This document shows, one piece after another, positions 53,700 through 64,000 of a DNA stretch of 64,000 nucleotides (position 1 is its first letter; each line of letters opens with the position of its first letter). The translations under genes were made by a program, and so were the position numbers. The stretch is from Staphylococcus sp. ACRSN (GTDB lineage: Bacteria > Bacillota > Bacilli > Staphylococcales > Staphylococcaceae), in the NCBI RefSeq assembly GCF_022346615.1, contig NZ_JAKRNS010000002.1:248001-312000 (forward strand), read 5' to 3'. The notes under the pieces were generated by a model, which did no database searches, was not told the DNA's origin, and saw only the letters and a list, made by a program, of their open reading frames with translations.

Positions 53700-53876
53700 T
53701 TATTTATGTTCTTTTTGACTAATTTCTGAACGTATAGTAGCAATTTCTTGTTCTATTTCTTCCAATTGCTTCAATAGGGGATCTGTTTGCTGATTTACAG
53801 ACTCTCTCTTTTCTAGGTCACCTTGTAATCTTACATAATCATGCTTGAGCTCAATTAATTTTTGGTTTAAGTCCAT
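53700..53876 (-). CDS. Small coiled-coil protein, 58 aa (SE1832-family-like)
   Basis: Translated by hand: it begins MDLNQKLIELKHDYVRLQG and ends IRSEISQKEHK. It is highly charged with leucine/isoleucine heptads over most of its length, so a coiled coil is likely, broken in the middle by QQTDP. AAGGAG is 9 bases ahead of the ATG. I believe it matches a short protein conserved in staphylococci and listed as the SE1832 family, of unknown function; that name is from memory. Confidence 0.72.
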   Translation of the reverse strand: MDLNQKLIELKHDYVRLQGDLEKRESVNQQTDPLLKQLEEIEQEIATIRSEISQKEHK

Positions 53877-54031
53877 ATATATGTGCTCCTTTATGTTTAA
53901 ATAAATAAAATTTTAAATTCATAGTTAGTATAACATGAAACTGAAAGCTTCTAAAATCACCAAATTATATGTTAAAGTATGAAAATAGATTGTTAATTAA
54001 TTTGAAAAAATAAAATGAAAGAAGGATTATT

Positions 54032-54940
54032 GTGACGCAACAATTTATCATTATCATTTTACTGATTGCTTTAGGCTATTCGCTTAAAAGAATTAATTAT
54101 TTTAAGGCAAATGATAGTCAAGTTTTCTCTACACTCGTTCTAAATGTCACGCTTCCTTCTTTGGTTATCGTAAATTTAAATAAAGCAGATTTGGATGTGT
54201 CGTTATCAATTTTACCAATTATGATGATAGCATATGGGGTCATTGCTAAAATCATAGTTATCTGGTTTTTTGTTAAATATGATAACCACGTAAGAGGCGC
54301 TACAGGTATGATGATGGCTTCCTTGAATATTGGTTTATTTGCGTATCCTCTTGTCGAGGCAATATGGCCAAATTCTGGAATGATTTATTTTGGTATGGCT
54401 GATATAGGTGGGGCTATTATTATGTTTGGCGTAACTTACTTTGTCGGTAGTTACTTTAGCAGTGGCGGTGACAGTTTTGACTTCAAATATTTAGGAAAAA
54501 ATTTATTGCGTTCTGTACCATTAATGACCTATATCATTATGTTTATACTTAATATGGCTAATATTCATTTTCCAAAACCTGTCATCGATTTTTTTACAGT
54601 GCTTTCAGGTGCAAATATGCCACTATCTATGATTTTACTGGGATTAATGCTGAATTTTAGTATAGATAAGCGCTTCTTACCTATAGCACTTAAATATATC
54701 GCTATACATTATGGTTTAGGTATTGTAGCTGGTTTATTAGTTCACTATTTCTTACCTGTTAGCGATAATATGGTGAAAACAACATTACAAGTAGCATGGT
54801 TGTTACCAGTTGGTGTCGCGATTATACCATACTCCATACAGTTTAAATATAAGACGCTACCGTTAGTTGGTATGGTTACTAATTTAACAATAGTGATTAG
54901 TATTATTATACTCTATATTTATCAAGCTATATTTGTTTAG
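54032..54940 (+). CDS. AEC (auxin efflux carrier) family transporter
   Basis: 302 aa with ten hydrophobic helices in two groups of five. Family features: LNVTLPSLVIVNLNKADLD and the second-half counterpart ANMPLSMILLGLMLNFSI. Bacterial members move malate and other carboxylates. The start is GTG with GAAGGA ~6 bases ahead. It is flanked by non-coding regions on both sides and is transcribed alone. Confidence 0.83.
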   Translation: MTQQFIIIILLIALGYSLKRINYFKANDSQVFSTLVLNVTLPSLVIVNLNKADLDVSLSILPIMMIAYGVIAKIIVIWFFVKYDNHVRGATGMMMASLNIGLFAYPLVEAIWPNSGMIYFGMADIGGAIIMFGVTYFVGSYFSSGGDSFDFKYLGKNLLRSVPLMTYIIMFILNMANIHFPKPVIDFFTVLSGANMPLSMILLGLMLNFSIDKRFLPIALKYIAIHYGLGIVAGLLVHYFLPVSDNMVKTTLQVAWLLPVGVAIIPYSIQFKYKTLPLVGMVTNLTIVISIIILYIYQAIFV

Positions 54941-54996
54941 AAATATAGTAGGATATGAAATTAACGATTAGAAAACATTATAGTTAAGCGTATATG

Positions 54997-55033
54997 AGAT
55001 CTAGTGATGTGTTTAGACATACATCACTAAATC
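54997..55033 (+). terminator. Hairpin after the AEC gene
   Basis: TAGTGATGT / ACATCACTA, extended by AGAT/ATCT, then TTTG and T-rich sequence. Confidence 0.65.
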
Positions 55034-55090
55034 TTTGTTTTATTTTAAATTCAATTTTGTAAAAGGTAAAATAAATCACACGATGATAAT

Positions 55091-55131
55091 AAAAGGCGAG
55101 TGAGATAATTAAAATCTCACTCGCCTTTTTA
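55091..55131. terminator. Bidirectional terminator between AEC and gdh
   Basis: A perfect 16-bp stem AAAAGGCGAGTGAGAT / ATCTCACTCGCCTTTT with a 7-base loop. Confidence 0.92.
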
Positions 55132-55211
55132 GTCTGCTCACTTTTTAAATTTTTGATTTAATCAAATATAGAAAAAGTAAACGTCATAGTTGTATTTAAA
55201 GTTAATAGCGA

Positions 55212-56003
55212 TTAACCTTTACCACCCATGAATGCTGGATAATTAGTCATACCACCATCAACATAAATTGTTGTTCCGTGAATGTAACTAGCTAAATCTG
55301 ATGCTAAGAATAATGCTACATTTGCTACTTGATCAGCTTCGCCAATTTCTTTTGCAGGAATCATTTCTAATGTTTCTGCACGTGTAGTTGGGTCTGAGAA
55401 TTTTTCTCTTGTATGTTCAGTAACAATTGCCCCTGGTGAAATGTTATTAATTCTAATACCGTATTGCGCGTATTCCATTGACATTGTTTCCATCATTAAT
55501 TTTAATCCGCCTTTACTAGCTGCATAGTTAGCATAGTTTGGCCATGGAATAGTGTCATGAACACTTGAAGTATTTAAAATTACACCTTTTTTATCTTCTT
55601 TGAAGAATTGATTAACAGCTGCTTTTGAACCAATGAAAGCACCAGTTAAGTTGATATCAATAACTTTTTGCCATTCTTCTAAAGGCATTTCGTGTGTTGG
55701 AATTGGTTTTTCAAATCCTGCATTGTTAATCATGATATCTAATGTACCAAAAGTTTCTACAGCTGTTTGTACTAAAAGATTAACATCGGCTTCTACTGAA
55801 ACGTCAGCTTGTACTTTTATAGCTTGACCACCAGCTTCTTCAATTAATTTGATAGATTGATCTACATCTTCAACATGGTGTTCTGAACGATAGTTCATTA
55901 CTACTTTTGCTTCTGCTTTTCCGAATGCTTCAGCGAATGATTTACCAATTCCGCTACCTGCACCAGTGATTACAACGACTTTATCTTTTAAATCTGTGAA
56001 CAT
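55212..56003 (-). CDS. gdh: Glucose 1-dehydrogenase (SDR family)
   Basis: 263 aa classic short-chain dehydrogenase. Cofactor motif TGAGSGIG (13-20), NNAG (93-96), catalytic Ser146/147 (NTSS), Tyr160 and Lys164 (YAASKGG). The pairing with the glucose uptake gene glcU just upstream is that of staphylococcal and Bacillus glcU-gdh operons, supporting oxidation of free glucose to gluconolactone. GGAGGAG is ~10 bases ahead. Confidence 0.86.
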   Translation of the reverse strand: MFTDLKDKVVVITGAGSGIGKSFAEAFGKAEAKVVMNYRSEHHVEDVDQSIKLIEEAGGQAIKVQADVSVEADVNLLVQTAVETFGTLDIMINNAGFEKPIPTHEMPLEEWQKVIDINLTGAFIGSKAAVNQFFKEDKKGVILNTSSVHDTIPWPNYANYAASKGGLKLMMETMSMEYAQYGIRINNISPGAIVTEHTREKFSDPTTRAETLEMIPAKEIGEADQVANVALFLASDLASYIHGTTIYVDGGMTNYPAFMGGKG

Positions 56004-56111
56004 AATTTTGACTCCTCCTAGTATATTGTCATTCTCTTATCTAAAGATAATTGAATTCGTCCCAATGAGACATCATACGCCTGTTTTAATTTGTAAGTCT
56101 AGTGATTAAAC

Positions 56112-56969
56112 TTAACCTTTTAAATTACCTAGTACAAAGGCAGCAACGATAATTAATACGATACCTGCCCAAATACCAATCATTTGACGTTTGTCTTTAC
56201 GCTCGCCTAATAAGAAGATACCTCCGAGTGTTGAGACAATAACAAGTAATTGTGAGAATGAGAAACTTGTTGCTACACCAACTTTTGGTTGTGAATAGAA
56301 CATAAATAGATTACCGATACCCCAAACGACACCAGGGATTAAGTTCCATACAGTACTTTTAATTGATGTTTCGTGTTTCATTGATAAGATTAGTCCACCA
56401 ATCGCCATACCGATTGATTGGAAGAATAATGCACTCGTACCATCTACGCCAAAAATTTGTGCAATAACAACATATACGACATAACCAACCGTTGAAATTA
56501 ATAGGATTGGCATTGCTTTACCAAAGTTGCTGTTATTTTCTGAAGCTTCGTTTTTACCTTTAATAGATGTTAATGTGATACCTACTACAAGTAAAACCAT
56601 AGCGACAAGACCTAAAATGACTTGCGTACTTGTGCTCCATTCTCCTAAGAATATTGCACTAAATAACGTTGTACCAACCAATTGTAAACCTGTTGAAATC
56701 GGCATTGTTTTCGAAACACCAATTAAACTTACCGATTTCAATTGGTAACCTTGACCTAAAGCCCAAAAAGCACCAGAGATCAAACCGACAATAATAACGG
56801 TAATGTCGTCAAATTTTGCATTACCAGTTAGTAATAAGATAACACCAATAATTAATGCACCGAATGTGGTACCTCTAATTTGGTTATAAGGACCTCCACC
56901 GACAAATACATTAATTAATACTACACTACCCCAAAATAGTGCAGGTAATAAGGCAATTAATAAATCCAT
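56112..56969 (-). CDS. glcU: Glucose uptake protein GlcU (GRP family)
   Basis: 285 aa with ten transmembrane helices of the drug/metabolite-type fold. It begins [42 protein letters not shown], the GRP signature. It imports glucose independently of the PTS, feeding gdh, which follows after ~108 bases. ATG 56969 is chosen (GAGTGAGTG ahead); an upstream in-frame codon at 57023 would add an implausible charged 18-residue tail. Confidence 0.88.
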   Translation of the reverse strand: MDLLIALLPALFWGSVVLINVFVGGGPYNQIRGTTFGALIIGVILLLTGNAKFDDITVIIVGLISGAFWALGQGYQLKSVSLIGVSKTMPISTGLQLVGTTLFSAIFLGEWSTSTQVILGLVAMVLLVVGITLTSIKGKNEASENNSNFGKAMPILLISTVGYVVYVVIAQIFGVDGTSALFFQSIGMAIGGLILSMKHETSIKSTVWNLIPGVVWGIGNLFMFYSQPKVGVATSFSFSQLLVIVSTLGGIFLLGERKDKRQMIGIWAGIVLIIVAAFVLGNLKG

Positions 56970-57151
56970 ACTACACTCACTCTTTCTATATTTATTTTTT
57001 ACTTCCTTCCCCAATAAAAACAACCATTAAAATTGTCTCCAAGAATACATTCTAAATCAAATCTTTAAGATAGTAAAAACATGTGTTCAAAAATAAAAGT
57101 AAAATTACATTTTAATTTATATAAGTTTCTTTTCTGAAGAGTAAAAACACA

Positions 57152-57188
57152 CAAAAAAAGAATGAGATTTAAAAGTGATCTCATTCTT
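57152..57188 (-). terminator. Terminator of the GNAT gene
   Basis: AAGAATGAGAT / ATCTCATTCTT with a 9-base loop, read on the minus strand into seven T. Confidence 0.85.
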
Positions 57189-57198
57189 AGTGAAAATA

Positions 57199-58071
57199 TT
57201 AATCTAAATGGCTAGCTACGTATTTGAATTTTCTATATTCGTAATTAATATTAAATCCAAGTTCGTTAAATCGTTCTACTAATGTATTATTTTTACTACG
57301 TATCTTGAAATATATTTTACTTACGTCATAATGCGTAAATGCATAATGTAATGCATGTGATAATAAATCAAAGGCGATTCCCATTAATCTGTAGTCACTG
57401 TGCGATGAAAAGTATTTTATTTCAGCATTACGATTTTCTTCGAATACTTGTAAATATAAATAACCTTTCAATAAACCCTCTGACATGAAAATAAAGAGGC
57501 GATTATTTTTATTTAAAGACTCAATAATTTCATCAGCTGTCATGACATCGTGCTTAAATGTTCGTTGATGCAATTTAGCAAATGCACGATAATAAGCCGG
57601 TTTATATTCTGTAATGTTTTGCGCGTGTTCAATCTCACCGATATCTTGAGTTGTAATCAGATGATAGTCTGTAAAACTATAAGACGCTTGTATTTGTTTC
57701 ATGAATTTACTATAATTTTGTTCATTTTCTTCAAATGAAAAATTAAAATTCGCCGTATTTGGTTTGCTTTCTGCGAGAGCATTGAATAAATCTTTATATA
57801 TTTGAATATCTGGCGATGTATTTTTCTTTATAAACGGCCCAAGTACTTTGTATTTATTTTCCTCATACTTAAAAGCCATTATAAGCATCGTGATTTGATT
57901 AGACGCATCAATATAAGCGAATACTCCTGGATCTATAATTGCATCTTCAATTTTAGATTTAATTGCATCTCTTGCTTGAGGGAGTTTATATAAATAAGAA
58001 GACGAGTGATAATCGGCATCATTTATAAAACTTTTAATTTGGTCATAATCATTTATTTTGATAGTTTTCAT
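57199..58071 (-). CDS. GNAT family N-acetyltransferase
   Basis: 290 aa. The C-terminal GNAT domain has FIFMSEGLLKGYLYLQVFEENRNAEIKYFSSHSDYRLMGIAFDLLSHALHYAF (the acetyl-CoA loop is degenerate) and ends with KIYFKIRSKNNTLVERFNELGFNINYEYRKF, the usual C-terminal GNAT strand pair. An N-terminal GNAT-like half precedes it. Substrate unknown. CGGAGGTAG is ~5 bases ahead. Confidence 0.78.
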   Translation of the reverse strand: MKTIKINDYDQIKSFINDADYHSSSYLYKLPQARDAIKSKIEDAIIDPGVFAYIDASNQITMLIMAFKYEENKYKVLGPFIKKNTSPDIQIYKDLFNALAESKPNTANFNFSFEENEQNYSKFMKQIQASYSFTDYHLITTQDIGEIEHAQNITEYKPAYYRAFAKLHQRTFKHDVMTADEIIESLNKNNRLFIFMSEGLLKGYLYLQVFEENRNAEIKYFSSHSDYRLMGIAFDLLSHALHYAFTHYDVSKIYFKIRSKNNTLVERFNELGFNINYEYRKFKYVASHLD

Positions 58072-58196
58072 ATAGCTACCTCCGTCAGATGAACTATTTC
58101 CTTAATTATAAGAACTTTTTAGGATAAATGGAAGTTATGATGTAATATATACGTGTTACAATTAGAAAAGATATCGATTTTTGAAAGGACGTTATT

Positions 58197-60335
58197 ATGA
58201 AATCACTGATAATCGCTGAAAAACCTTCAGTTGGAAGAGACATAGCAAATAGCTTAAATATAAACGAAAAACGTAATGGCTATTTTGAAAATAATAAATA
58301 TATTGTGACTTGGGCACTTGGTCATTTAGTTACTAATGCAACACCAGAACAATATGATGCAAAATATAAAGAATGGAAATTAGATGTTTTACCTATTATA
58401 CCAAATAAAATGAAAACTGTTGTTATATCTAAAACAAGAAAACAATTTTCAATAATTCAGTCTTTAATAAATAATAATAAAGTAAGTGACATTATTATCG
58501 CAACAGATGCAGGTAGAGAAGGGGAGCTTGTTGCGCGATTAATATTAGATAAAGCACATAATAAAAAGCCGATTAAACGTTTATGGATTAGTTCGGTTAC
58601 AACAAAAGCAATCAAAGCGGGTTTTAATAAATTACAAGACGGACGTAAATATAATCATTTATATCAAGCTGCACTTGCACGAAGTGAAGCTGATTGGATT
58701 GTAGGTATCAATGCAACAAGAGCGTTAACAACAAAATATGATGCACAGCTATCATTAGGTCGTGTTCAAACCCCAACAATACAACTTGTACAAATGAGAC
58801 AAAATGAAATAAATCAATTTAAACCAGAAACTTATTATACAATGTCTATCAGAGCAAATGGATTAACACTCCATTCTGTTAAACCACAATCTCACAAAGA
58901 TAAAAATGTATTCGAAGATATAAAGAAAAACGTGGTAGGTCAAACAGGCACAATTGAATCAATTAAGCGTGCTCACAAAAAATCTTACCCACATCAATTA
59001 TTCAGTTTAACAGATTTACAACAAGAGGCTTATAGACGTTTTCATATAGGTCCAAAAGAAACATTAAATACATTACAAGCTCTTTATGAGAGACATAAAG
59101 TTGTTACCTATCCAAGAACTGATTCTAATTATTTAACAGATGATATGGTAGACACGCTAAAAGATAGATTGAGAGCAATTATGGGAACATCGTTAAAAGA
59201 TGTTGCGAAACAGCAAATGACTCAGACATTTTCACCAAAACAACGATTCATCAATAACAATAAAGTATCGGACCATCACGCGATTATACCGACTGAAGTA
59301 CGTCCAGATTTGGATGCATTGAGTCCGCGTGAAAGTAAATTGTATATGTTAATTGCAGAAAGGTTCCTTGAAAACTTAATGCCAGCACATGAATATGAAG
59401 CTTTATCGATGGAAGTAAGAGTTAAAGACGCAGTATTTCTATTTAAAGATAAAGTGACTACTAAATTGGGCTATAAAGCAATAGCAAATGACAACACAAA
59501 ATCTGTAGAACTTATAGATGGTTTAAAACAAGGTGGTAGCATCAAAGTTGATCAAGTTTCTATAGAAGAACATGAAACAACACCACCAGCGTATTTTAAT
59601 GAAGGAACATTATTAAAAGCGATGGAAAGTCCGCAGAAATTCTTTAATTTAAATGATAAAAAACATCAAAATACATTAAAAGAAACTGGTGGAATTGGCA
59701 CTGTTGCTACAAGAGCTGATATCATTGAAAAGTTATTTAATATGAATGCAATCGAAGTGAGAGATAGTAAAATCAAAGTAACTTCAAAAGGAAAGCAGAT
59801 ACTTGAATTAGCACCACAACAATTAACTTCTCCATTACTGACAGCTGAATGGGAAGAAAAACTATCACTTATAGAACAAGGTAAATATGATTCACATAAA
59901 TTTATATCTGAGATGAAACAATTTACGAATGATGTAGTCAACGAAATCAAAGACAATGAAAAAAAATATAAACATGATAATTTAACAGCAACAGAATGCC
60001 CAACTTGCGGTAAATTTATGATCAAAGTTAAAACAAAAAATGGACAAATGCTTGTTTGTCAGGACCCAAGTTGCAAAACAAAGAAAAATGTACAGAGAAA
60101 AACAAACGCCAGATGCCCAAATTGTCTTAAAAAGATGACATTATTTGGCAGAGGAAAAGAAGCTGTTTATCGTTGCTCATGTGGTCATACGGAAACACAA
60201 GCTCAAATGGATAAACGTCACAAGCATAAAAAATCAGATAAAGTAAATAAGAAAGACATGAAGAAATATATGAATCAAAAAGAAACAATCGAGAATAACC
60301 CGTTCCAAGATGCTTTAAAAGGACTAAAGTTCTAG
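58197..60335 (+). CDS. topB: DNA topoisomerase III
   Basis: 712 aa, the length of Firmicute TopB. Toprim domain with [14 protein letters not shown] and [19 protein letters not shown] (metal and phosphate residues). The catalytic tyrosine is Tyr305 in [12 protein letters not shown]. The SDHHAIIPT block and TRADIIEKL follow. The C-terminus has two Cys4 zinc ribbons (CPTCGKF...CQDPSC and CPNCLKK...CSCG) and a lysine-rich tail. It decatenates DNA and resolves recombination intermediates. GAAAGGAC is ~7 bases ahead. Confidence 0.95.
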   Translation: MKSLIIAEKPSVGRDIANSLNINEKRNGYFENNKYIVTWALGHLVTNATPEQYDAKYKEWKLDVLPIIPNKMKTVVISKTRKQFSIIQSLINNNKVSDIIIATDAGREGELVARLILDKAHNKKPIKRLWISSVTTKAIKAGFNKLQDGRKYNHLYQAALARSEADWIVGINATRALTTKYDAQLSLGRVQTPTIQLVQMRQNEINQFKPETYYTMSIRANGLTLHSVKPQSHKDKNVFEDIKKNVVGQTGTIESIKRAHKKSYPHQLFSLTDLQQEAYRRFHIGPKETLNTLQALYERHKVVTYPRTDSNYLTDDMVDTLKDRLRAIMGTSLKDVAKQQMTQTFSPKQRFINNNKVSDHHAIIPTEVRPDLDALSPRESKLYMLIAERFLENLMPAHEYEALSMEVRVKDAVFLFKDKVTTKLGYKAIANDNTKSVELIDGLKQGGSIKVDQVSIEEHETTPPAYFNEGTLLKAMESPQKFFNLNDKKHQNTLKETGGIGTVATRADIIEKLFNMNAIEVRDSKIKVTSKGKQILELAPQQLTSPLLTAEWEEKLSLIEQGKYDSHKFISEMKQFTNDVVNEIKDNEKKYKHDNLTATECPTCGKFMIKVKTKNGQMLVCQDPSCKTKKNVQRKTNARCPNCLKKMTLFGRGKEAVYRCSCGHTETQAQMDKRHKHKKSDKVNKKDMKKYMNQKETIENNPFQDALKGLKF

Positions 60336-60446
60336 TTTTATTGAATATAACGCAAAACTTAATTAACAAAGTTCGTGTTTGCTATTGTAAAATACTACAA
60401 ATGGTATTAAAATATTAAGGTATTTTCAAAAAAAGGAGAACTAACC

Positions 60447-61781
60447 GTGAAAAAGTATTTCAAGTTTGATAAGCATGGCACAAACTATAAGAAAGAGATA
60501 CTTGGTGGGCTTACAACTTTCTTGTCAATGGCATACATTTTAGCTGTTAACCCTCAAGTACTAAGTTTAGCTGGTGTGAATGGTGTTTCTGATGATATGA
60601 AGATGGACCAAGGCGCAATTTTTGTAGCTACAGCACTTGCAGCGTTTGTTGGTTCGCTATTTATGGGACTAATAGCTAGGTATCCAATTGCACTAGCTCC
60701 AGGAATGGGATTAAATGCATTTTTCGCATTTACAGTAGTATTAACGATGGGTATTCCATGGCAAATTGGTTTGACAGGTGTTCTATTTTCCGGCATTGTC
60801 TTTGCAATACTTACAATGACAGGTTTGCGGGAAACGATAATTAATGCTATTCCTTACCAGATGAAAATGGCAGTTTCTGCTGGTATTGGATTATTTATAA
60901 CATTTGTAGGTTTACAAAGTTCGGGAATAATAGTTAAAGATAAATCAACATTAGTGACATTAGGACATATCACAGATGGACCAGTATTATTAACTATTAT
61001 TGGTATTATTGTAACGGTGATATTATATGCAGTTCGAGTACCAGGCGCTATATTTATAGGAATGGTTATTACTTCTGTTTTGGGAATGATTACTGGTTTA
61101 ATTCATGCGCCAAGTGGTATTATTGGTCATGTACCAAGTATCGAACCAACATTTGGTGCAGCATTTGAAGCGTTTAAAGATCCAAGTCAATTATTAACTG
61201 TCCAATTTTTAATTGTTATTTTGACTTTCTTATTTATAGATTTCTTTGACACGGCTGGTACATTAGTCGCGGTTGCATCTCAAGCTGGTATTATGAAGGA
61301 TAATAAATTGCCACGTGCAGGTCGTGCATTATTTTCTGATTCTTTAGCTACCATTGTCGGTGCAATATTTGGTACAACAACCACTACATCATATATTGAA
61401 TCGACTTCAGGAGTAGCGGTAGGCGCGAGAACGGGATTTGCCAGCATTGTAACAGGATTTTGTTTCTTGTTGGCTATATTCTTTAGCCCGCTAATGGAAA
61501 TAGTTACAAGTGCAGTTACGACACCAGCGTTAGTGGTCGTAGGTGTATTAATGGCAGCGAATTTTGCTGAAATAGATTGGAAAAAATTTGAAGTAGCAGT
61601 ACCAGCATTTGTTACAATTATTATGATGCCTTTATCTTATTCTATTGCAACAGGTATTGCATGTGGCTTCATCTTCTATCCAATTACAATGTTAATTTCT
61701 AAAAGACACAAAGAAGTACATCCTATTATGTATGGATTAATGGTATTATTCATTTTATACTTTATATTCGTTCATGGTTAA
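60447..61781 (+). CDS. pbuG: Guanine/hypoxanthine permease of the NCS2 (AzgA/PbuG) type
   Basis: 444 aa with 12-14 helices. Motifs: KEILGGLTTFLSMAYILAVNPQVLS, ALAPGMGLNAFFAF, TFLFIDFFDTAGTLVAVASQAG and GTTTTTSYIESTSGVAVGARTGF, characteristic of the AzgA branch. It imports guanine, hypoxanthine or adenine. The start is GTG with AAAGGAGA ~8 bases ahead. No purine riboswitch was seen in the 110-base gap before it. Confidence 0.87.
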   Translation: MKKYFKFDKHGTNYKKEILGGLTTFLSMAYILAVNPQVLSLAGVNGVSDDMKMDQGAIFVATALAAFVGSLFMGLIARYPIALAPGMGLNAFFAFTVVLTMGIPWQIGLTGVLFSGIVFAILTMTGLRETIINAIPYQMKMAVSAGIGLFITFVGLQSSGIIVKDKSTLVTLGHITDGPVLLTIIGIIVTVILYAVRVPGAIFIGMVITSVLGMITGLIHAPSGIIGHVPSIEPTFGAAFEAFKDPSQLLTVQFLIVILTFLFIDFFDTAGTLVAVASQAGIMKDNKLPRAGRALFSDSLATIVGAIFGTTTTTSYIESTSGVAVGARTGFASIVTGFCFLLAIFFSPLMEIVTSAVTTPALVVVGVLMAANFAEIDWKKFEVAVPAFVTIIMMPLSYSIATGIACGFIFYPITMLISKRHKEVHPIMYGLMVLFILYFIFVHG

Positions 61782-61837
61782 TTATTAAATAGTATGGGTT
61801 TAAATTGTAAAAGCAATCTAATTTCTGTACAAAGAAA

Positions 61838-61876
61838 AACTCCCTAAGACATCACAGATGTCTTAGGGTGTTTTCT
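61838..61876 (+). terminator. Terminator after pbuG
   Basis: CCCTAAGACATC / GATGTCTTAGGG with a 3-base loop, then TGTTTTC. Strong stem, short T run. Confidence 0.8.
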
Positions 61877-61973
61877 AGTTTCTTCATTATATAGAATTTT
61901 GATCCTATTTGAACTAATTATTTATAATGTGAAGAGATAGCTTCTAATATAGCAGTAATGTACTTTTAGAAAA

Positions 61974-62360
61974 TTATTTATCTTCATCTTTATATTGGGT
62001 GTATACAACTTTTGCATTTTTATTGGGTACATAAATGGGTGTTGATAACAATATAAATATAAAAAATAATAATAAAAAGAATAAAATCCAGTGAATAATC
62101 ATACCTAATACAGGAATAAAAGCAATAACCGTTCCAATAATACCTAACAGTGGAATTATGGACATAGGTCGAATGCTGTTTTGTTTATCTACTATTAATA
62201 TTATCATTATAATTAAATATAATACGATATTAATAAGTAACGGTTGCCAACCAAAGCTTAAAATTATACTTCCCCCAAGAAATGGAATACCATAAACAAA
62301 TTCTGCAATAATTAATAGTAAACTTATAACAAGTAAAATCGTTCTAATCCCATGTTTCAT
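61974..62360 (-). CDS. Small membrane protein, hypothetical (128 aa)
   Basis: Four to five hydrophobic helices covering about residues 5-110, with a charged C-terminal tail ending YKDEDK. No family recognised. ATG 62360 is preferred to 62384, because AGGTGGTGA lies between them. It is divergent from the S10 operon. Confidence 0.65.
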   Translation of the reverse strand: MKHGIRTILLVISLLLIIAEFVYGIPFLGGSIILSFGWQPLLINIVLYLIIMIILIVDKQNSIRPMSIIPLLGIIGTVIAFIPVLGMIIHWILFFLLLFFIFILLSTPIYVPNKNAKVVYTQYKDEDK

Positions 62361-62555
62361 TATAAAATAGTCACCACCTAACAATGATATTATAAAACAT
62401 AATAAACCATATATATAATAAAAAGGTTAAGTATCACATTGGATAGAATTAAAAAAATGAAAAAATTTACGAAATAGGTTGAACTGTCAATACAATTAAA
62501 GTACAATAACAAAGTATGTGTTAGACAAAAAGTTGAAAAACTTTTATGAAAAAGC

Positions 62556-62584
62556 TTGATAAATCACGATTTTTCATGTAACAT
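62556..62584 (+). promoter_or_regulatory. S10 operon promoter
   Basis: TTGATA (62556-62561), exactly 17 bases, TAACAT (62579-62584), giving transcription from about 62591. Confidence 0.7.
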
Positions 62585-62590
62585 ATCTAA

Positions 62591-63031
<441 letters not shown>

Positions 63032-63057
63032 TAGAAAATTTAGGAGGTGGACTTTCG

Positions 63058-63717
63058 ATGACCAAAGGAATCTTAGGAAGAAAAATCGGGATGACACAAG
63101 TTTTCGGAGAAAACGGTGATTTAATCCCTGTAACAGTAGTAGAAGCAAGCCAAAACGTTGTATTACAAAAGAAAACTGAAGAAGTTGACGGTTACAACGC
63201 AATTCAAGTAGGCTATGAAGATAAAAAAGCTTACAAAAAAGATAGCAGAACAAGTAAATATGCTAACAAACCAGCTGAAGGACATGCTAAAAAAGCAGGC
63301 ACAGCACCTAAGCGCTTCATTCGTGAATTCAAAAACGTTAACGTTGATGAATACGAAGTAGGTCAAGAAGTCTCAGTTGATACATTTGAAGCTGGCGACG
63401 TAATTGATGTAACAGGCGTTTCAAAAGGTAAAGGTTTCCAAGGTGCCATTAAACGTCATAATCAAGCACGTGGACCAATGTCTCACGGTTCTCATTTCCA
63501 CAGAGCACCTGGTTCAGTAGGTATGGCGTCAGATGCTTCAAGAGTCTTTAAAGGACAAAAAATGCCTGGACGTATGGGTGGTAATACTGTAACAGTTCAA
63601 AACTTAGAAGTAGTTCAAGTTGACGCTGAAAACAATGTTATTTTAGTAAAAGGTAACGTACCTGGAGCTAAAAAAGGTCTTTTAGAAATCACTTCATCAA
63701 TTAAAGGTAATAAATAA
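63058..63717 (+). CDS. rplC: 50S ribosomal protein L3
   Basis: 219 aa. Recognised by [29 protein letters not shown] and the [33 protein letters not shown] loop that reaches toward the peptidyl-transferase centre. TAGGAGGTGG is ~7 bases ahead of the ATG. 26 bases after rpsJ. Confidence 0.98.
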   Translation: MTKGILGRKIGMTQVFGENGDLIPVTVVEASQNVVLQKKTEEVDGYNAIQVGYEDKKAYKKDSRTSKYANKPAEGHAKKAGTAPKRFIREFKNVNVDEYEVGQEVSVDTFEAGDVIDVTGVSKGKGFQGAIKRHNQARGPMSHGSHFHRAPGSVGMASDASRVFKGQKMPGRMGGNTVTVQNLEVVQVDAENNVILVKGNVPGAKKGLLEITSSIKGNK

Positions 63718-63743
63718 TAAAAGCGAAAGGAGGAAAATGCATA

Positions 63744-64000
63744 ATGGCTAATTATGATGTATTAAAAGTAGACGGATCTAAAGCAGGTTCAGTTGAATTA
63801 AATGATTCAGTATTTGCAATCGAACCAAATAATGATGTTCTTTTTGAAGCAATTAACTTACAACGTGCTTCATTACGCCAAGGTACACATGCTGTTAAGA
63901 ATCGTTCAGCAGTACGTGGTGGTGGACGCAAACCATGGAGACAAAAAGGTACAGGACGTGCGCGTCAAGGTACAATCCGTGCTCCACAATGGCGTGGTGG
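63744..64000 (+). CDS. rplD: 50S ribosomal protein L4, partial (cut by window edge)
   Basis: The first 85 codons: [15 protein letters not shown], then [49 protein letters not shown], the conserved L4 extended loop. AAAGGAGGAAA lies ~9 bases ahead. It continues past the window. Confidence 0.97.
   Translation, partial: MANYDVLKVDGSKAGSVELNDSVFAIEPNNDVLFEAINLQRASLRQGTHAVKNRSAVRGGGRKPWRQKGTGRARQGTIRAPQWRG

Overview
This window is a low-GC Firmicute chromosome segment with strong AGGAGG-type ribosome binding sites. It comes from a Staphylococcus close to the S. aureus group. Orthologues of SarR, SarV, FmhB/FemX, FhuD2, SsaA, LcpC and the RsaI regulatory RNA lie in an order that, from memory, follows the S. 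aureus stretch running from the suhB-like gene to the S10 ribosomal operon. Two departures argue against S. aureus itself. The urease cluster I expect next to sarR is absent and an amino-acid/organosulfur ABC transporter sits there, and a galR-galK-galE-galT operon lies between fdhD and modA. I cannot name the species from sequence alone.

Layout. 1-5,000: end of a MupG-type muropeptide hydrolase gene behind a cre site, an unknown 109-aa protein, a CPBP membrane protease, an HTH regulator, the RsaI sRNA, an inositol-phosphatase-family protein and the LCP protein LcpC. 5,296-8,714: a two-gene molybdenum formate dehydrogenase unit (catalytic subunit plus DUF1641 subunit). 8,863-20,737: cell-wall genes (glucosaminidase SagA type, two CHAP amidases of the SsaA type each with a WalR-like box), a FAD monooxygenase, a 2-hydroxyacid dehydrogenase, a paired SMR exporter, an opine-dehydrogenase-family protein with an NhaC-type antiporter, and a luciferase-like oxidoreductase. 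21,173-25,995: sarR, a four-gene ABC importer and a divergent acyl-CoA-dehydrogenase-like flavoprotein. 26,375-29,718: fhuD2 (Fur), bioY (BirA), an acetyltransferase and fdhD.

29,883-34,700: the Leloir galactose operon with its LacI-family regulator. 34,895-44,218: molybdate uptake (modABC) and nearly the whole molybdopterin cofactor pathway (moeB, moaB, moaC, moeA, mobB, moaE, moaD, mobA, moaA). Together with fdhA, its DUF1641 partner and fdhD, this makes the window essentially a molybdenum-enzyme region. 44,679-57,000: sarV, an MFS/MarR pair, a VOC protein, essential fmhB, a large RND transporter, small membrane proteins, an AEC carrier and the glcU-gdh glucose pair. 57,199-64,000: an acetyltransferase, topB, a purine permease, a small membrane protein and the start of the S10 operon (rpsJ, rplC, rplD cut by the window edge).

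No tRNA, rRNA, CRISPR, prophage or insertion sequence was seen. Most gene ends carry clear intrinsic terminators. The best candidates for follow-up are the noncanonical Cys-Gln formate dehydrogenase, the opine-DH/NhaC pair, the ABC/flavoprotein locus at the urease position, and a duplicated intergenic stem-loop element near 13.3 kb and 53.2 kb.
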